This document shows positions 10,591-19,523 of a DNA stretch of 64,000 nucleotides, in pieces. This DNA comes from Planctomycetota bacterium (GTDB lineage Bacteria > Planctomycetota > Planctomycetia > Pirellulales > PNKZ01), in assembly GCA_018242585.1 (NCBI GenBank), contig JAFEBQ010000041.1:62001-126000 (forward strand), given 5' to 3'. The translations under genes and the position numbers were made by a program. The notes under the pieces are model-generated. The model saw nothing but the letters and a program-made list of their open reading frames with translations, did not search any database and had not been told where the DNA came from. Position 1 is the first letter of the stretch; each line of letters starts with the position of its first letter.

Positions 10591-11474
10591 TGTGGCGATT
10601 ATTGATCGGCGTGGTGCTCTTGGCGACGTTGTTCAGCGTCGCCCCGCGCACCCAGGCCGACGACCCCGCGGCCAAGCCCGAAGCACCAGCGACAAAGCCT
10701 GAGAATACCGGCAAGGCCGAGGCGGCCAAGCCCGCGGCCACAAAAAAGCCCGCCCAGCCCGCTGCGTCGCTAGACGACGACTTGCTTGACGCCTTGGGAG
10801 GCGACAGCAAGAAAAAGCCGCTGACGCCGGCCGAAAAGCCGCAACCCAAGAAGCCCTCGGGAGCAAGCGCGCTCGACGACGATCTGCTCCGCGAACTTGG
10901 CGACGATGGCAAATCGAAGCCCAAGACCGACAAGAAAGATGAAGGGGCCGGCCCCGGCGGCGGGGCAGAAGACAGCGACGACCCGTTGGTCAAGTTGAAC
11001 CGTCAGATGCGCGACGCCCAGCAACGTCTGGCCCAGGCCGAGACCGACGAAGCGGTCCAGAAGCTGCAACAGGACATCGTCAAGCAGCTTGAAGAGCTGA
11101 TCAAGCAAGTCCAGCAACAGCGGCAGCAACAGTCGAGCAGTTCGTCCATGTCGCAATCGAAGCGCAGCCAACAACGCGAGCAAGTCGCCCAGCCGCAAAA
11201 GCAGCAAGGCCAAGCGAACCAGGGGGGCAAGCGCCCCTCGCAACAACCCGCCCGCGACAGCACGGAAGGGCTCGCCAAGCGTGAGACCGAGAAAGTCGAC
11301 GCCAAGAAGCTGGACGACGCCCTGAAAGACATCTGGGGCGAGCTGCCGCCGCGACTGCGTCAGCAAATGCTGCAAGGTTCGACCGAAAGGTTTCTGCCCA
11401 AGTACGAGTTGTTGATCGAACAATACTTCAAGGCCCTGGCCGAGCGCAAGAAGGGCTCGACCTCGCGCCCCTAG
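10587..11474 (+). CDS. Exported Gln/Lys-rich coiled-coil protein
   Basis: A 295-residue protein whose ATG overlaps the preceding TGA. A signal peptide (MMWRLLIGVVLLATLFSV, cleavage near residue 25) is followed by an Ala/Lys/Pro-rich linker. The linker carries two copies of a short acidic motif, SLDDDLLDALGGD and ALDDDLLRELGDD, then a Gln-rich coiled coil. The conserved-looking C-terminus reads LPPRLRQQMLQGSTERFLPK. No enzymatic domain is visible. The tandem DDDLL motif could be a docking site for a partner encoded in the operon; this is a guess from repetition alone. Confidence 0.75.
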   Translation: MMWRLLIGVVLLATLFSVAPRTQADDPAAKPEAPATKPENTGKAEAAKPAATKKPAQPAASLDDDLLDALGGDSKKKPLTPAEKPQPKKPSGASALDDDLLRELGDDGKSKPKTDKKDEGAGPGGGAEDSDDPLVKLNRQMRDAQQRLAQAETDEAVQKLQQDIVKQLEELIKQVQQQRQQQSSSSSMSQSKRSQQREQVAQPQKQQGQANQGGKRPSQQPARDSTEGLAKRETEKVDAKKLDDALKDIWGELPPRLRQQMLQGSTERFLPKYELLIEQYFKALAERKKGSTSRP

Positions 11475-11496
11475 GCGAACAACGACAGGGACGGCC

Positions 11497-12534
11497 ATGA
11501 CTACCATCTTGCTCCGTGGCGCGCTGGCGTGCGTGTTGCTCGGCATTGCCGCGCAGGCCCGGGCGTTCGACGAAGACCCCGAGCGCACGGCCGTGGAGTT
11601 TGTCACCCCCGAGACCGAGCGCGCCGTCGAGCGCGGCCTGAGCTTTCTGGCCAAGCAACAACTCGAAGACGGCTCGTTCGGCAACGGCGGCTACAGCAAG
11701 GACGTCGCCGTCTGCGGCCTGGCCGGCATGGCCTTCATGGCCAGCGGCAGCACGCCGGGGCGCAGCCGCTACGGGGCCGAGGTTGACCGCTGCGTCGCCT
11801 TTATCATGGACAATTGCCAGGACAGCGGGTTCATCAACGTCTCGCAACAATCGGTTAGCCACGGCCCGATGTACGGGCACGGTTTCGCCACGCTGTTCCT
11901 GGCCGAAGCCTATGGCATGACCCAGCGCACGGCCATTCGCGACAAGCTGGCCAAGGCAGTTGAGTTAATCATTAACACACAAAACTCGGACGGTGGCTGG
12001 CGCTATCAGCCCGTGCGGCGCGATGCCGATCTGTCGGTGACGATCTGCCAGGTGATGGCGCTGCGCGCGGCGCGCAACGCCGGCATGTTCGTCCCCCACG
12101 ACACGATCGATCGCTGTGTCGGCTATGTGAAGCGCAGCCAGAACCCCGACGGCGGCTTCATGTACATGATCCAAGGTGGCCAAAGCGCGTTCCCGCGCTC
12201 GGCGGCCGGCGTGGTCGCGCTGTACAGCGCCGGCATCTACGAAGGGCCCGAGGTCGAGCGTGGGCTACACTACATGATGGAGAATCTACCCCGCGGCGGG
12301 TTCTTCAACCGCGAGAGCCATTACTTCTATGGCCATTACTACGCCGTCCAGGCCGCCTGGCACGCCGGGGGCGAAAACTGGCGGCGCTGGTACCCGGCAA
12401 TTCGCGATGAGCTGCTGGCTCGCCAGCGCGACGACGGCTCGTGGATGGATTCGATCTGCCAGGAGTACGGCACGGCGATGGCCTGCATCATCCTGCAAAT
12501 TCCCAACAACTACCTTCCTATTTTCCAGCGCTGA
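11497..12534 (+). CDS. Exported prenyltransferase/squalene-cyclase-repeat protein
   Basis: A 345-residue protein with a signal peptide (MTTILLRGALACVLLGIAAQ, then ARA) and an alpha/alpha-barrel of squalene-hopene-cyclase-type repeats. Four QxxDG(S/G)(F/W) motifs are visible: QLEDGSFG, QNSDGGWRY, QNPDGGFMY and QRDDGSWMD. It is half the length of real triterpene cyclases and I see no catalytic DXDD motif, so it is more likely a non-enzymatic toroid of the kind common in Planctomycetes. It sits in the MoxR/vWA run and is probably periplasmic. Confidence 0.85.
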   Translation: MTTILLRGALACVLLGIAAQARAFDEDPERTAVEFVTPETERAVERGLSFLAKQQLEDGSFGNGGYSKDVAVCGLAGMAFMASGSTPGRSRYGAEVDRCVAFIMDNCQDSGFINVSQQSVSHGPMYGHGFATLFLAEAYGMTQRTAIRDKLAKAVELIINTQNSDGGWRYQPVRRDADLSVTICQVMALRAARNAGMFVPHDTIDRCVGYVKRSQNPDGGFMYMIQGGQSAFPRSAAGVVALYSAGIYEGPEVERGLHYMMENLPRGGFFNRESHYFYGHYYAVQAAWHAGGENWRRWYPAIRDELLARQRDDGSWMDSICQEYGTAMACIILQIPNNYLPIFQR

Positions 12535-12546
12535 GAAGAATCGCGT

Positions 12547-13791
12547 ATGAAGTTTGGCGCTGGATTGATGCTGCTGGCGGCGCTGCTTTGCGCAAGCGCC
12601 GCGCGAGCCGAGGAGTTGCCGCGGCTCTTGCCGCTGGTTGGCAAAAGCGTGCCGGCGTCGCTGGTGCAACTTTCCGCCGAGGGGCAAGGGCGTTGGCAGC
12701 CGGTGAGTGGCGAGCCAATTGACCGGCCGCTGGCTGAAATCGTCTCGTGGGGCGCGCCAGCCGAGTTGGTGCATGGTCCGGTCGTGTTTCTGATTGATGG
12801 CAGCTGGATCTCGCCCGGGCTCTCGCCGCCGGTGACCAAGCCGGCCCAGTTGCTGCGCTGGTCGAAAGATCGCTTGACACTCCAACGCAGCGAACTGGGG
12901 CAGCTCAGCTTGCCGATCGAAATGGTCCGCGGTGTGCTGATTCAATTGCCCGGCGACCGGCAAGCGCGCGACAAGGCGATCAATCGGCTAATAGCCGACG
13001 GTCAGCCGCGCGACACCGAAGGGGACCAAGTCCGGTTGGAAAACGGCGACCAGGTCGTCGGACCGATCACCGCCTGGGACGATCGACAGCTAACGGTCAA
13101 GGTGGGCGAAGCCGATCGCGCGTTCTCGCTCGAACGGTTGCAGTCGGTGGTGTTCGACCCGGCTTTGCTGGCGCGGCCGACACCACTGAAATCGCGCATG
13201 CTGGTCGGACTGCGCGATGGTTCGCGAGTGCTCGTGTCACAGATCGAGCGCAAAGAACAACACGTGCTGCTGACGCCGGCCAAAGGGCTGCTTAACGATT
13301 CGCAGCAATACTGGATCGCCACGGCCGAAAGCCTGGTCAGTCTGCAACCGCTCGACGGGCCGGCGAAGTATCTGTCGGACATGACGCCCGAGGGGTATCG
13401 GCACTTGCCCTACCTGTCGGTCGAGTGGCCGTACGAGCGCGATCGGAATGTGCTGGGGACGCAACTGCGGGCCCGCCGGCGGCTGTACGCCAAAGGAATC
13501 GGCATGCACAGCACGTCGCGGTTGACGTTCAAGCTGGACGGCACGGCCCGGACGTTCGAGAGCGAGATCGCCATCGACGATGCCGCGCGCGGCGGCGGCA
13601 GTTGCCGCTTCCGCGTGTTTGTCGATGCCGCAGAAAAGTTCGCCAGTCCCGAGATCACCGGCGGCGACGCCCCCGTGCCGGTTCGCGTCGAGTTGGGCGA
13701 CGGGAAACTGTTGAGCTTGATTGTCGATTTCGGTGACCGGGCCGATGAACTCGACTACGCCAATTGGCTGAATGCTCGGCTTGTCCCCTGA
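12547..13791 (+). CDS. Exported NPCBM-domain protein
   Basis: A 414-residue protein with an N-terminal signal peptide (ending ASAARA near residue 21). The C-terminal 130 residues form an NPCBM domain, a carbohydrate-binding module: YAKGIGMHSTSRLTF, then FESEIAIDD, CRFRVFVDAAEKF and LIVDFGDRADELDYANWLNA. The middle part has LxNGDQVxGPITAWDD-type beta repeats. Last gene of the MoxR run, separated from the previous one by only 12 nt. It may anchor the complex to a surface glycan; the ligand is unknown. Confidence 0.85.
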   Translation: MKFGAGLMLLAALLCASAARAEELPRLLPLVGKSVPASLVQLSAEGQGRWQPVSGEPIDRPLAEIVSWGAPAELVHGPVVFLIDGSWISPGLSPPVTKPAQLLRWSKDRLTLQRSELGQLSLPIEMVRGVLIQLPGDRQARDKAINRLIADGQPRDTEGDQVRLENGDQVVGPITAWDDRQLTVKVGEADRAFSLERLQSVVFDPALLARPTPLKSRMLVGLRDGSRVLVSQIERKEQHVLLTPAKGLLNDSQQYWIATAESLVSLQPLDGPAKYLSDMTPEGYRHLPYLSVEWPYERDRNVLGTQLRARRRLYAKGIGMHSTSRLTFKLDGTARTFESEIAIDDAARGGGSCRFRVFVDAAEKFASPEITGGDAPVPVRVELGDGKLLSLIVDFGDRADELDYANWLNARLVP

Positions 13792-13802
13792 TTCGACATC
13801 AT

Positions 13803-13970
13803 TGGGGTAGCACCGGTTGCTCGCCAACCGGTGTCGCGCCGCGACAAGAGGCGTCGGACGCTGCGTGCAACAACGAAGCAGCACACAACCCTTGCGTGCT
13901 TTTGCTCGTTCCCTCTTGCAGGCTGCGCCTGCCCAGGTAGACGAGCTACCTGGGCTACCCAAGGCAGGAG
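13803..13970. repeat. Palindromic intergenic repeats
   Basis: The intergenic gap holds short palindromes: ACCGGTTGCTCGCCAACCGGT (followed by GTCGCGCCGCGACAAGAGG) near 13811, and AGGCTGCGCCTGCCCAGGTAG with CTACCTGGGCTACC near 13919-13960. The first unit recurs, reversed, at about 29265-29325 and appears to be a dispersed REP-like family. No gene is seen here. Confidence 0.55.
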
Positions 13971-13986
13971 CAAACTCCCCGCCTTG

Positions 13987-14298
13987 CTACTCCGGCGCTT
14001 TCACTTGAATCGCGTCCCCTTCGACGCGGACTTCGAAGCAGGCAACCTTGAGCTTGGGGTTATCGAGCCAGCAGCCGTCGCTGACCCGGAACCGCCAGGC
14101 GTGCCAAGGACAGGTGACCGCGCCCCCCACGACTTCGCCGGCGCCGAGCGAGGCCCCCATGTGCGGACACAAATCGTCGATCGCGAAGTACCGGCCGTCG
14201 GCCAGGAACACCGCCACCAGCTTTTCGCCGACGGTGAACGTGCCCCCTTGTCCCTCGGGAATCTCGCCCACCCGGGCCACGGTTACCCAATCGCTCAT
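13987..14298 (-). CDS. Rieske [2Fe-2S] ferredoxin (NirD-like)
   Basis: A 103-residue stand-alone Rieske protein. The two cluster-binding boxes are CPHMG (near residue 43) and CPWHAWRF (near 62), supplying the two Cys and two His ligands. The size and the sequence between the boxes match small soluble NirD- or bphF-type Rieske ferredoxins that feed electrons to oxygenases or reductases. No partner oxygenase or reductase is adjacent, so the electron acceptor is unknown. Confidence 0.93.
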   Translation of the reverse strand: MSDWVTVARVGEIPEGQGGTFTVGEKLVAVFLADGRYFAIDDLCPHMGASLGAGEVVGGAVTCPWHAWRFRVSDGCWLDNPKLKVACFEVRVEGDAIQVKAPE

Positions 14299-14531
14299 CA
14301 GTGTTACTTTCTGGTGCGTTGCTTTTTAAGGCGCCGCTTTATGTTCCGACGCTTGCTGTTGCATTAAAACCCTGGCCGCACGCTTCCGCGCACTTGCGTC
14401 GCGGGCGCAGCGCCGTTATTTGTTAGTGATTATGACGCATCGGCCGCCGGCTGGAAACCGCCGCGCTTGAGGCTGCTGCGGCGCAACCCACCACGAACCA
14501 CTCCCGTCCCTCACCCACGAAACACACTTCC

Positions 14532-15329
14532 ATGCGCACCAACCCGGTCAAGCGAAAACTGCAAGCGGGCGAACCTACTTTTGGCACCTGGCTGTCGCTG
14601 GGCGATTTGTACGCCACGCGCGTGCTGGCCCGGATGGGCTTCGATTGGCTGACGCTCGACATCGAGCACTCGGCCATCGACTGGTCCCAGGCCGCCATGA
14701 TCTTCGGCTGTATCGCCGACGCCGGCTGTGTGCCGCTGGCCCGAGTGCCCAAGGGGAATCACGATTTCATCAAGCGCGTCCTCGACGCGGGCGCGTGGGG
14801 CATTGTCTGTCCGATGATCGACACGGTCGAGCAAGCGACCATCGCGATCCGCGCGGCCAAGTACCCGCCCGAAGGGAACCGCAGCCTGGGTGGCGGCATG
14901 CACGCCATGAACTTCGACACCACGGCGCAAGAGTATTACCAGCGGGCCAATGACGAAATCCTAGTCGTGCTGCAAACCGAAAGCCCGACTGGCGTGGCCA
15001 ACGCCGAGAAGATTTACGCGCTGCCGGGCGTCGACGCGATCTTCGTCGGGCCAGTCGATCTGCGCGCCAACATGACCACGCCCGACGGCCGCAAGGCGAC
15101 CGACGCCGAGTTCGAGGATCTGCTGGCCCAGATCGTGGCGGCCGGCAAGAAGACCGGCTGTCCGACCGGCATGCACACCATGGAGCCCAAGGCGGCGCTG
15201 GCCCGAGCCGAACAAGGCATGCAGTTCATCGCCATCGGCAGCGAGCTGCGGTTCATGACCCAGATGGCCCAGCAGACGTTAAAGGCCATCCAGCCCGACG
15301 GCGTGGTGAAGGAACTGGCGAAGTACTAG
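14532..15329 (+). CDS. HpcH/HpaI-family aldolase
   Basis: A 265-residue class II aldolase of the HpcH/HpaI (2,4-dihydroxyhept-2-enedioate aldolase) family. Visible marks are FGTWLSLGD at the N-terminus, LDIEHSAIDW, the phosphate/metal region QTESPTGVANAEKI with the metal-binding Glu, and DAIFVGPVDLRANM with the metal-binding Asp. Members cleave 2-keto-3-deoxy sugar acids or related compounds to pyruvate and an aldehyde. The exact substrate cannot be read from the sequence. It stands alone between divergent or convergent neighbours. Confidence 0.92.
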   Translation: MRTNPVKRKLQAGEPTFGTWLSLGDLYATRVLARMGFDWLTLDIEHSAIDWSQAAMIFGCIADAGCVPLARVPKGNHDFIKRVLDAGAWGIVCPMIDTVEQATIAIRAAKYPPEGNRSLGGGMHAMNFDTTAQEYYQRANDEILVVLQTESPTGVANAEKIYALPGVDAIFVGPVDLRANMTTPDGRKATDAEFEDLLAQIVAAGKKTGCPTGMHTMEPKAALARAEQGMQFIAIGSELRFMTQMAQQTLKAIQPDGVVKELAKY

Positions 15330-15331
15330 GA

Positions 15332-15412
15332 AAAAGTTGCTAGTTGCTGGTTCCTAGTTGCTAGTGAACCAGATGCCTTTCCTAGCAACCAACAACTAGC
15401 CGCTAGCAACTT
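15332..15412. repeat. Intergenic inverted repeat, 'gttgctagtt' family copy 2
   Basis: Starts AAAAGTTGCTAGTTGCTGG, continues TTCCTAGTTGCTAGT, and ends with the inverted partner TAGCAACCAACAACTAGCCG and CTAGCAACTT. The two halves pair as a long imperfect hairpin. The same unit occurs at 37556-37649 and partly at 1968-2010. Confidence 0.7.
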
Positions 15413-16099
15413 CTACAACGCCCAGCTCTCGCCTGGTTTCAACAAGTGTGGCGTCGCCGTTGTTTCGGCCTTCACGCGGGCGCACCAGGCCGCGGCATCT
15501 TGATGGATCGGCGGCCAGGTGTTGAAGTGGGACGGCAGCACGTGCCGCGGGTTGACCAACTTCACCGCTTCGAGCGCGTCGCCCGGGCCCATCGTGAACA
15601 GATCGCCAATCGGCAGCACTGCCACGTCAACTCCGCCCGCGCCGATCAGCTTCATGTCGTAAAACAGCCCGGTGTCACAGGCGAAGTAGACCCGCGGGCC
15701 GCCCGTGAGCGAAAGGAGAAAGCCACTCGGGTTGCCGCCATTGCCGCCGTCGGGCAGTTGCGAGCTATGATGAGCGATCGTCAGCTTGACGCGGCCGAAG
15801 GCCTGTTCCGAACCGCCGCCCAGGTTGTGAGCCGACGTGTGCTTGACCCCTTGCGCGGCGAGCCAGTTGCAGATTTCATAGTTGCTGATCACCAGCGCGC
15901 CGGTTCGCTTGGCGATGGCCGCCGCGTCAGCCACGTGATCGGCATGGCCGTGCGAGACGAGGATGAAGTCGGCGCTAACATCGGCGGCCTTCACCGTGGC
16001 CGTCGGCGAATCGTCGAGGAACGGATCGACCAGGATCGCGTGCCGCCCGGTCTTGACCAACCACGTGGCATGACCAAGCCAGGTGAATTCGGTGGACAT
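15413..16099 (-). CDS. UPF0173-type metallo-beta-lactamase-fold hydrolase
   Basis: A 228-residue metal-dependent hydrolase with the MBL fold. The zinc motif HGHADH lies near residue 50, and further likely ligands are in TIAHHSS, ACDTG and PSHFNTWP. The length and ordering match the UPF0173 (YtkL-like) subgroup, whose physiological substrate is not established. It is monocistronic and converges with the aldolase gene across a repeat element. Confidence 0.92.
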   Translation of the reverse strand: MSTEFTWLGHATWLVKTGRHAILVDPFLDDSPTATVKAADVSADFILVSHGHADHVADAAAIAKRTGALVISNYEICNWLAAQGVKHTSAHNLGGGSEQAFGRVKLTIAHHSSQLPDGGNGGNPSGFLLSLTGGPRVYFACDTGLFYDMKLIGAGGVDVAVLPIGDLFTMGPGDALEAVKLVNPRHVLPSHFNTWPPIHQDAAAWCARVKAETTATPHLLKPGESWAL

Positions 16100-16149
16100 G
16101 GTTCAGGTCTCCACTTACCGCATCACTCTTCACCAATACTCACCATTGG

Positions 16150-16325
16150 ACTTGGGTGCCATGCTCAAGCCCTTAAGGCTTGAGCATGCCTATTGCATGC
16201 TTCACATGCTCAAGTCTGCTGACTTGAGCATGGCACCCGAACCAACTGGCAAGCCGTAGGTCAGGCCTTGGCCTGACGCAATTGTGCGCACAACTCTGTC
16301 AGGCCAAGGCCTGACCTACGATTGA
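16150..16325. repeat. Two adjacent MITE-like inverted repeats
   Basis: Two different elements sit side by side. The first (about 16154-16242) has ends GGTGCCATGCTCAAGCC and TTGAGCATGGCACCC; a second copy is at 60258-60345. The second (about 16255-16321) has ends GTAGGTCAGGCCTTGGCCTG and GTCAGGCCAAGGCCTGACCT; a second copy is at 24536-24623. Both are near-perfect inverted repeats lying between - strand genes. Confidence 0.75.
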
Positions 16326-16335
16326 CCTACTCCGC

Positions 16336-17763
16336 TTACTTCCCGCGCAGGATCGCGTTCATGTTCTTCTTGTACGCTTCGACCCCCGGCTGGCCGTATG
16401 GGTTGATGCCGATCAGGCGACCTTCGAGCACCGTGGCCAACATGAACATCTGGAACAGTTGTCCCATCGCCGGCTCGTCGGCCCGCGGCAGGTGCAGATT
16501 GGTCGTCGGGCGACCGACCTCGGCATAGGCCTGGTTCGTTCCCTGGATGGCGGCGCTCATGATGTCGGGCAGGGTCTTGTCGGCCAGCGAATTGAGTTGA
16601 TCCTGGTCCAGTTCCGATTTACCGATGGCCAGCCGATCGCGTCGCACGTGGTCGATGATCACATTGGTAATCAGCTTGTCGCGGCGTCCTTCCTGGTGCT
16701 GCTGGCCGCGCGAGTGGAGGTCGCGGGTGTTGACCACGGTGATCGGCGTGGCCCCCTTTTCGTGCTTGCCCAGACTTTCGCTCAACAACTGGTCGTACCA
16801 GAGCCCGGCCGCTTCGAGCCCCTTGCTCCAGCACGACAGCACGCGAATATTCGCCCCGCGCAGTTCCTCCATCAGATGGCAGACCGCCACGTAATCGAGC
16901 ACCGGGTTCGAGCCCTGCGGCGCCGACTCGAAGCGATCGGTCATCGCCGCGGCCCCTTCCAACAGCTTGACCACGTCCAGCCCCAACAACGCCGCCGGCA
17001 GCAAGCCGACCGCCGACAGAATCGAGAACCGCCCACCGACGCCGTCGGGAATGGGGAACGACTCAGGACAGCCAATCGCTCGGGCCAGGTCATGCAGCCG
17101 ACCGCTGCTGCCCGTTACCGGCACGATCAACTCGGGCAACCGCGCCGGGTCGTTGCGGCACGCTGTGTGGAGCGCGGCCAGGAACTTACGGAAGGCGACG
17201 GCGGTTTCCATGGTGCCGCCACTCTTGCTGATACAGACAATCGCCCAGCGCTCATCGACGTTGGTGGCCGCGCGTTCGCGCCCTAGCACGTCGAGCAGCC
17301 CTTGCACCGAATCGTTGTCGACGTTGTTCCCTTCGAAATAAATCCGCGGGCGGCCGCCACGCTCGGCGCGGCTCAGCTCGTTGTGGTAGGGGTGGCAGCA
17401 CGATTCGAACAACGCCCTAGCCCCCATGTACGAGCCGCCGATGCCCAAGATGACCACGCGATCGACCTGTTCGCACAACCGCCGCGCCGTGGCCAGAATG
17501 CGGCCCAGTTCGCTCCGTTGCCGATCGAGTCGATAGTCGGCCAGCAACCGCTCGGGCATGTCGATAAAGCCGGCGTCGAGGGGCTGCTTCTCGACCGGCG
17601 GCGTGACACCGCTGTGCCACAACTCGAGATCGGCGAACACCTCGGCCCGCGCCGCATCAAGCCGCGGCACCAGCGCGCCAATCTGCTCCTGGCTGATTCC
17701 GGTCTGGAGGATGAGGGCGGCGCGGTAATCGTAAACGATCGGCTCTTGGACGCTGTTGCTCAT
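16336..17763 (-). CDS. pgi: Glucose-6-phosphate isomerase
   Basis: A 475-residue protein that interconverts glucose-6-phosphate and fructose-6-phosphate in glycolysis. Signatures are VILGIGGSYMGARALFESC near residue 92, the SIS-type phosphate-binding ISKSGGTMETAV near 170, and a C-terminal helix KKNMNAILRGK. I chose the ATG at 17763 (MSNSVQEPIVYDY). An in-frame ATG at 17919 adds a 52-residue Ser/Pro/Ala tract that looks untranslated. The neighbour on the other side of the gap, apgM, is also a glycolytic enzyme. Confidence 0.93.
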   Translation of the reverse strand: MSNSVQEPIVYDYRAALILQTGISQEQIGALVPRLDAARAEVFADLELWHSGVTPPVEKQPLDAGFIDMPERLLADYRLDRQRSELGRILATARRLCEQVDRVVILGIGGSYMGARALFESCCHPYHNELSRAERGGRPRIYFEGNNVDNDSVQGLLDVLGRERAATNVDERWAIVCISKSGGTMETAVAFRKFLAALHTACRNDPARLPELIVPVTGSSGRLHDLARAIGCPESFPIPDGVGGRFSILSAVGLLPAALLGLDVVKLLEGAAAMTDRFESAPQGSNPVLDYVAVCHLMEELRGANIRVLSCWSKGLEAAGLWYDQLLSESLGKHEKGATPITVVNTRDLHSRGQQHQEGRRDKLITNVIIDHVRRDRLAIGKSELDQDQLNSLADKTLPDIMSAAIQGTNQAYAEVGRPTTNLHLPRADEPAMGQLFQMFMLATVLEGRLIGINPYGQPGVEAYKKNMNAILRGK

Positions 17764-18156
17764 ACGACACGCTGCTGGCTCAGGGTAAGAAGAAACACAA
17801 GACAAGGGGGCGGCCGACACGGCGCTGCCTCGCTGGGCGAGTAGGCGGTGCGGCCACGCCCTTGAAGATACCGAACCATCGTGGCTGCTGCCACCGCCAG
17901 TGGCGGGCGGAAACAACACATGGGCAAAAGCTCATCCTGCCGCAGGGGCCGCCCGGTTTCACCAGGCTAACTATTACGCCCCTAAATGATCGCTGAACGC
18001 CCGCTCATCAAGCGCGCCGTTGCGACACAAGCTACCTTACAACCGCCGGGGCCGGCCCTTGTCGCGCCGACGACCAAAGGGTAGAAGGCATAGGTTGCGG
18101 CGTGTCCCGACGCCGACTTCTTTTCACTTCTTCCTCAACCGATCGGCCAGCCAGCT
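17764..18156. other. Intergenic region between divergent pgi and apgM
   Basis: A 393-bp gap between divergent pgi and apgM. It should contain both promoters, but I cannot point to a convincing -35/-10 pair and see no gene or repeat. Confidence 0.4.
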
Positions 18157-19362
18157 ATGGACCTCCACGACCTGATGCGCAGTTTGCACCAGAAGAACGA
18201 CTCGAAAATTGTCATGCTCGTGGCCGACGGGCTGGGGGGCCTGCCGCTTGAGCCGGGCGGGCTGACCGAGTTGGAAACCGCGCGGACGCCGAACCTCGAC
18301 GCGCTGGCCCACCGGGGCACGATGGGGCTGAGCATTCCGGTCAAGCCGGGTATCACGCCGGGCAGCGGACCAGGGCACTTGGGTCTGTTCGGTTATGATC
18401 CGTTGAAGTTTCTGATCGGTCGCGGCGCGCTCGAAGCGACGGGCATCGGCTTCGAGCTGCAAAAGAACGACGTTGCCGCCCGTGGCAATTACTGCACGCT
18501 TGACGCGGCGGGCAAGATCAGCGATCGCCGCGCCGGCCGCATTAGCAGCGAAGAGAGCGCTCCGTTGGCCGTCCGTTTGCGCGCCGTCAAGATTCCCGGC
18601 GTCGAGGTGTTCGTCGAGCCGGTCAAGGAGCACCGCTTCGTGGTCGTGTTCCGCGGCGAAGGACTCGGCGGCAACGTCCATGACACCGATCCGCAAGCCA
18701 CCGGCGTGCCCCCCTTGGCCCCCAAGGGGGCCGACGCCGCCAGCCAGCGCACCGCCGAGATCGCCGCCGAGTTCATCAAGCAGGCCAACAAGATTCTGGC
18801 CGGCGAAAAGAAAGCCAACGGGCTGACCCTGCGCGGCTTTTCGCCCCAGCCGCACTTGCCAAGCTATGAAGAACTGTACGGTCTGCGAGCCAGCGCGATT
18901 GCCGTCTACCCGATGTACAAGGGGCTGGCCCGCTTGGCCGGCATGACACTGTTGGGCAAGGCCCAGACCCTGTCGGAACAGATCGACGCCTTGAAGCAAT
19001 CGTGGAACGATTACGACTTCTTCTTCATTCACTTCAAGTACACCGACAGCACCGGCGAAGACGGTAACTTCCCGGCCAAGGTGGCGCGGATCGAAGAGCT
19101 CGACACGGTCGTTCCGCGGATCGTCGAGTTGGATCCGACGGTGCTGATTGTGACCGGCGACCACAGCACGCCCAGCTTCCTGCGCAGCCACAGTTGGCAC
19201 GGCGTGCCGACGCTGCTGGTGTCGGAATGCGCCCGGTTCGATCATTGCCAAGGCTTCAGCGAGCGCGAGGCGCTGCGCGGTGGCCTGGGGCAATTCGAGG
19301 CCCAGTATCTGATGTCGCTGGCCCTGGCCAACGCCGGCCGGTTGGGCAAGTACGGCGCGTAA
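18157..19362 (+). CDS. apgM: 2,3-bisphosphoglycerate-independent phosphoglycerate mutase, archaeal type
   Basis: A 401-residue alkaline-phosphatase-superfamily mutase converting 3- to 2-phosphoglycerate. It shows the N-terminal metal site MLVADGLGGLP, the substrate region GSGPGHLGLFGYDP (with the likely catalytic Ser), and the C-terminal metal-binding TGDHSTPSFLRSHSWHGVP. The size fits the ApgM group, which is much shorter than GpmI. Distinct from its neighbours, and divergent from pgi. Confidence 0.93.
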   Translation: MDLHDLMRSLHQKNDSKIVMLVADGLGGLPLEPGGLTELETARTPNLDALAHRGTMGLSIPVKPGITPGSGPGHLGLFGYDPLKFLIGRGALEATGIGFELQKNDVAARGNYCTLDAAGKISDRRAGRISSEESAPLAVRLRAVKIPGVEVFVEPVKEHRFVVVFRGEGLGGNVHDTDPQATGVPPLAPKGADAASQRTAEIAAEFIKQANKILAGEKKANGLTLRGFSPQPHLPSYEELYGLRASAIAVYPMYKGLARLAGMTLLGKAQTLSEQIDALKQSWNDYDFFFIHFKYTDSTGEDGNFPAKVARIEELDTVVPRIVELDPTVLIVTGDHSTPSFLRSHSWHGVPTLLVSECARFDHCQGFSEREALRGGLGQFEAQYLMSLALANAGRLGKYGA

Positions 19363-19523
19363 TCACGCGCCGCTGACTCGCTTCCTCCGCGTGACAAATC
19401 CTTAATCGGGAACTCCGCCGCGGCTGCGCGCATCGAATCGGGTGCGACGACGGCTGGCTTTGCGTCGCGCCGCACGTGCCCTGGGCGCGGTGCGACCTTT
19501 CACTCGGTAGAGGAGTTCTCGCC

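Noticed and set aside
16336-17919. pgi with 52 extra N-terminal residues
   Set aside because: The extra part is Ser/Pro/Ala-rich, not family-like, and a good start exists at 17763.
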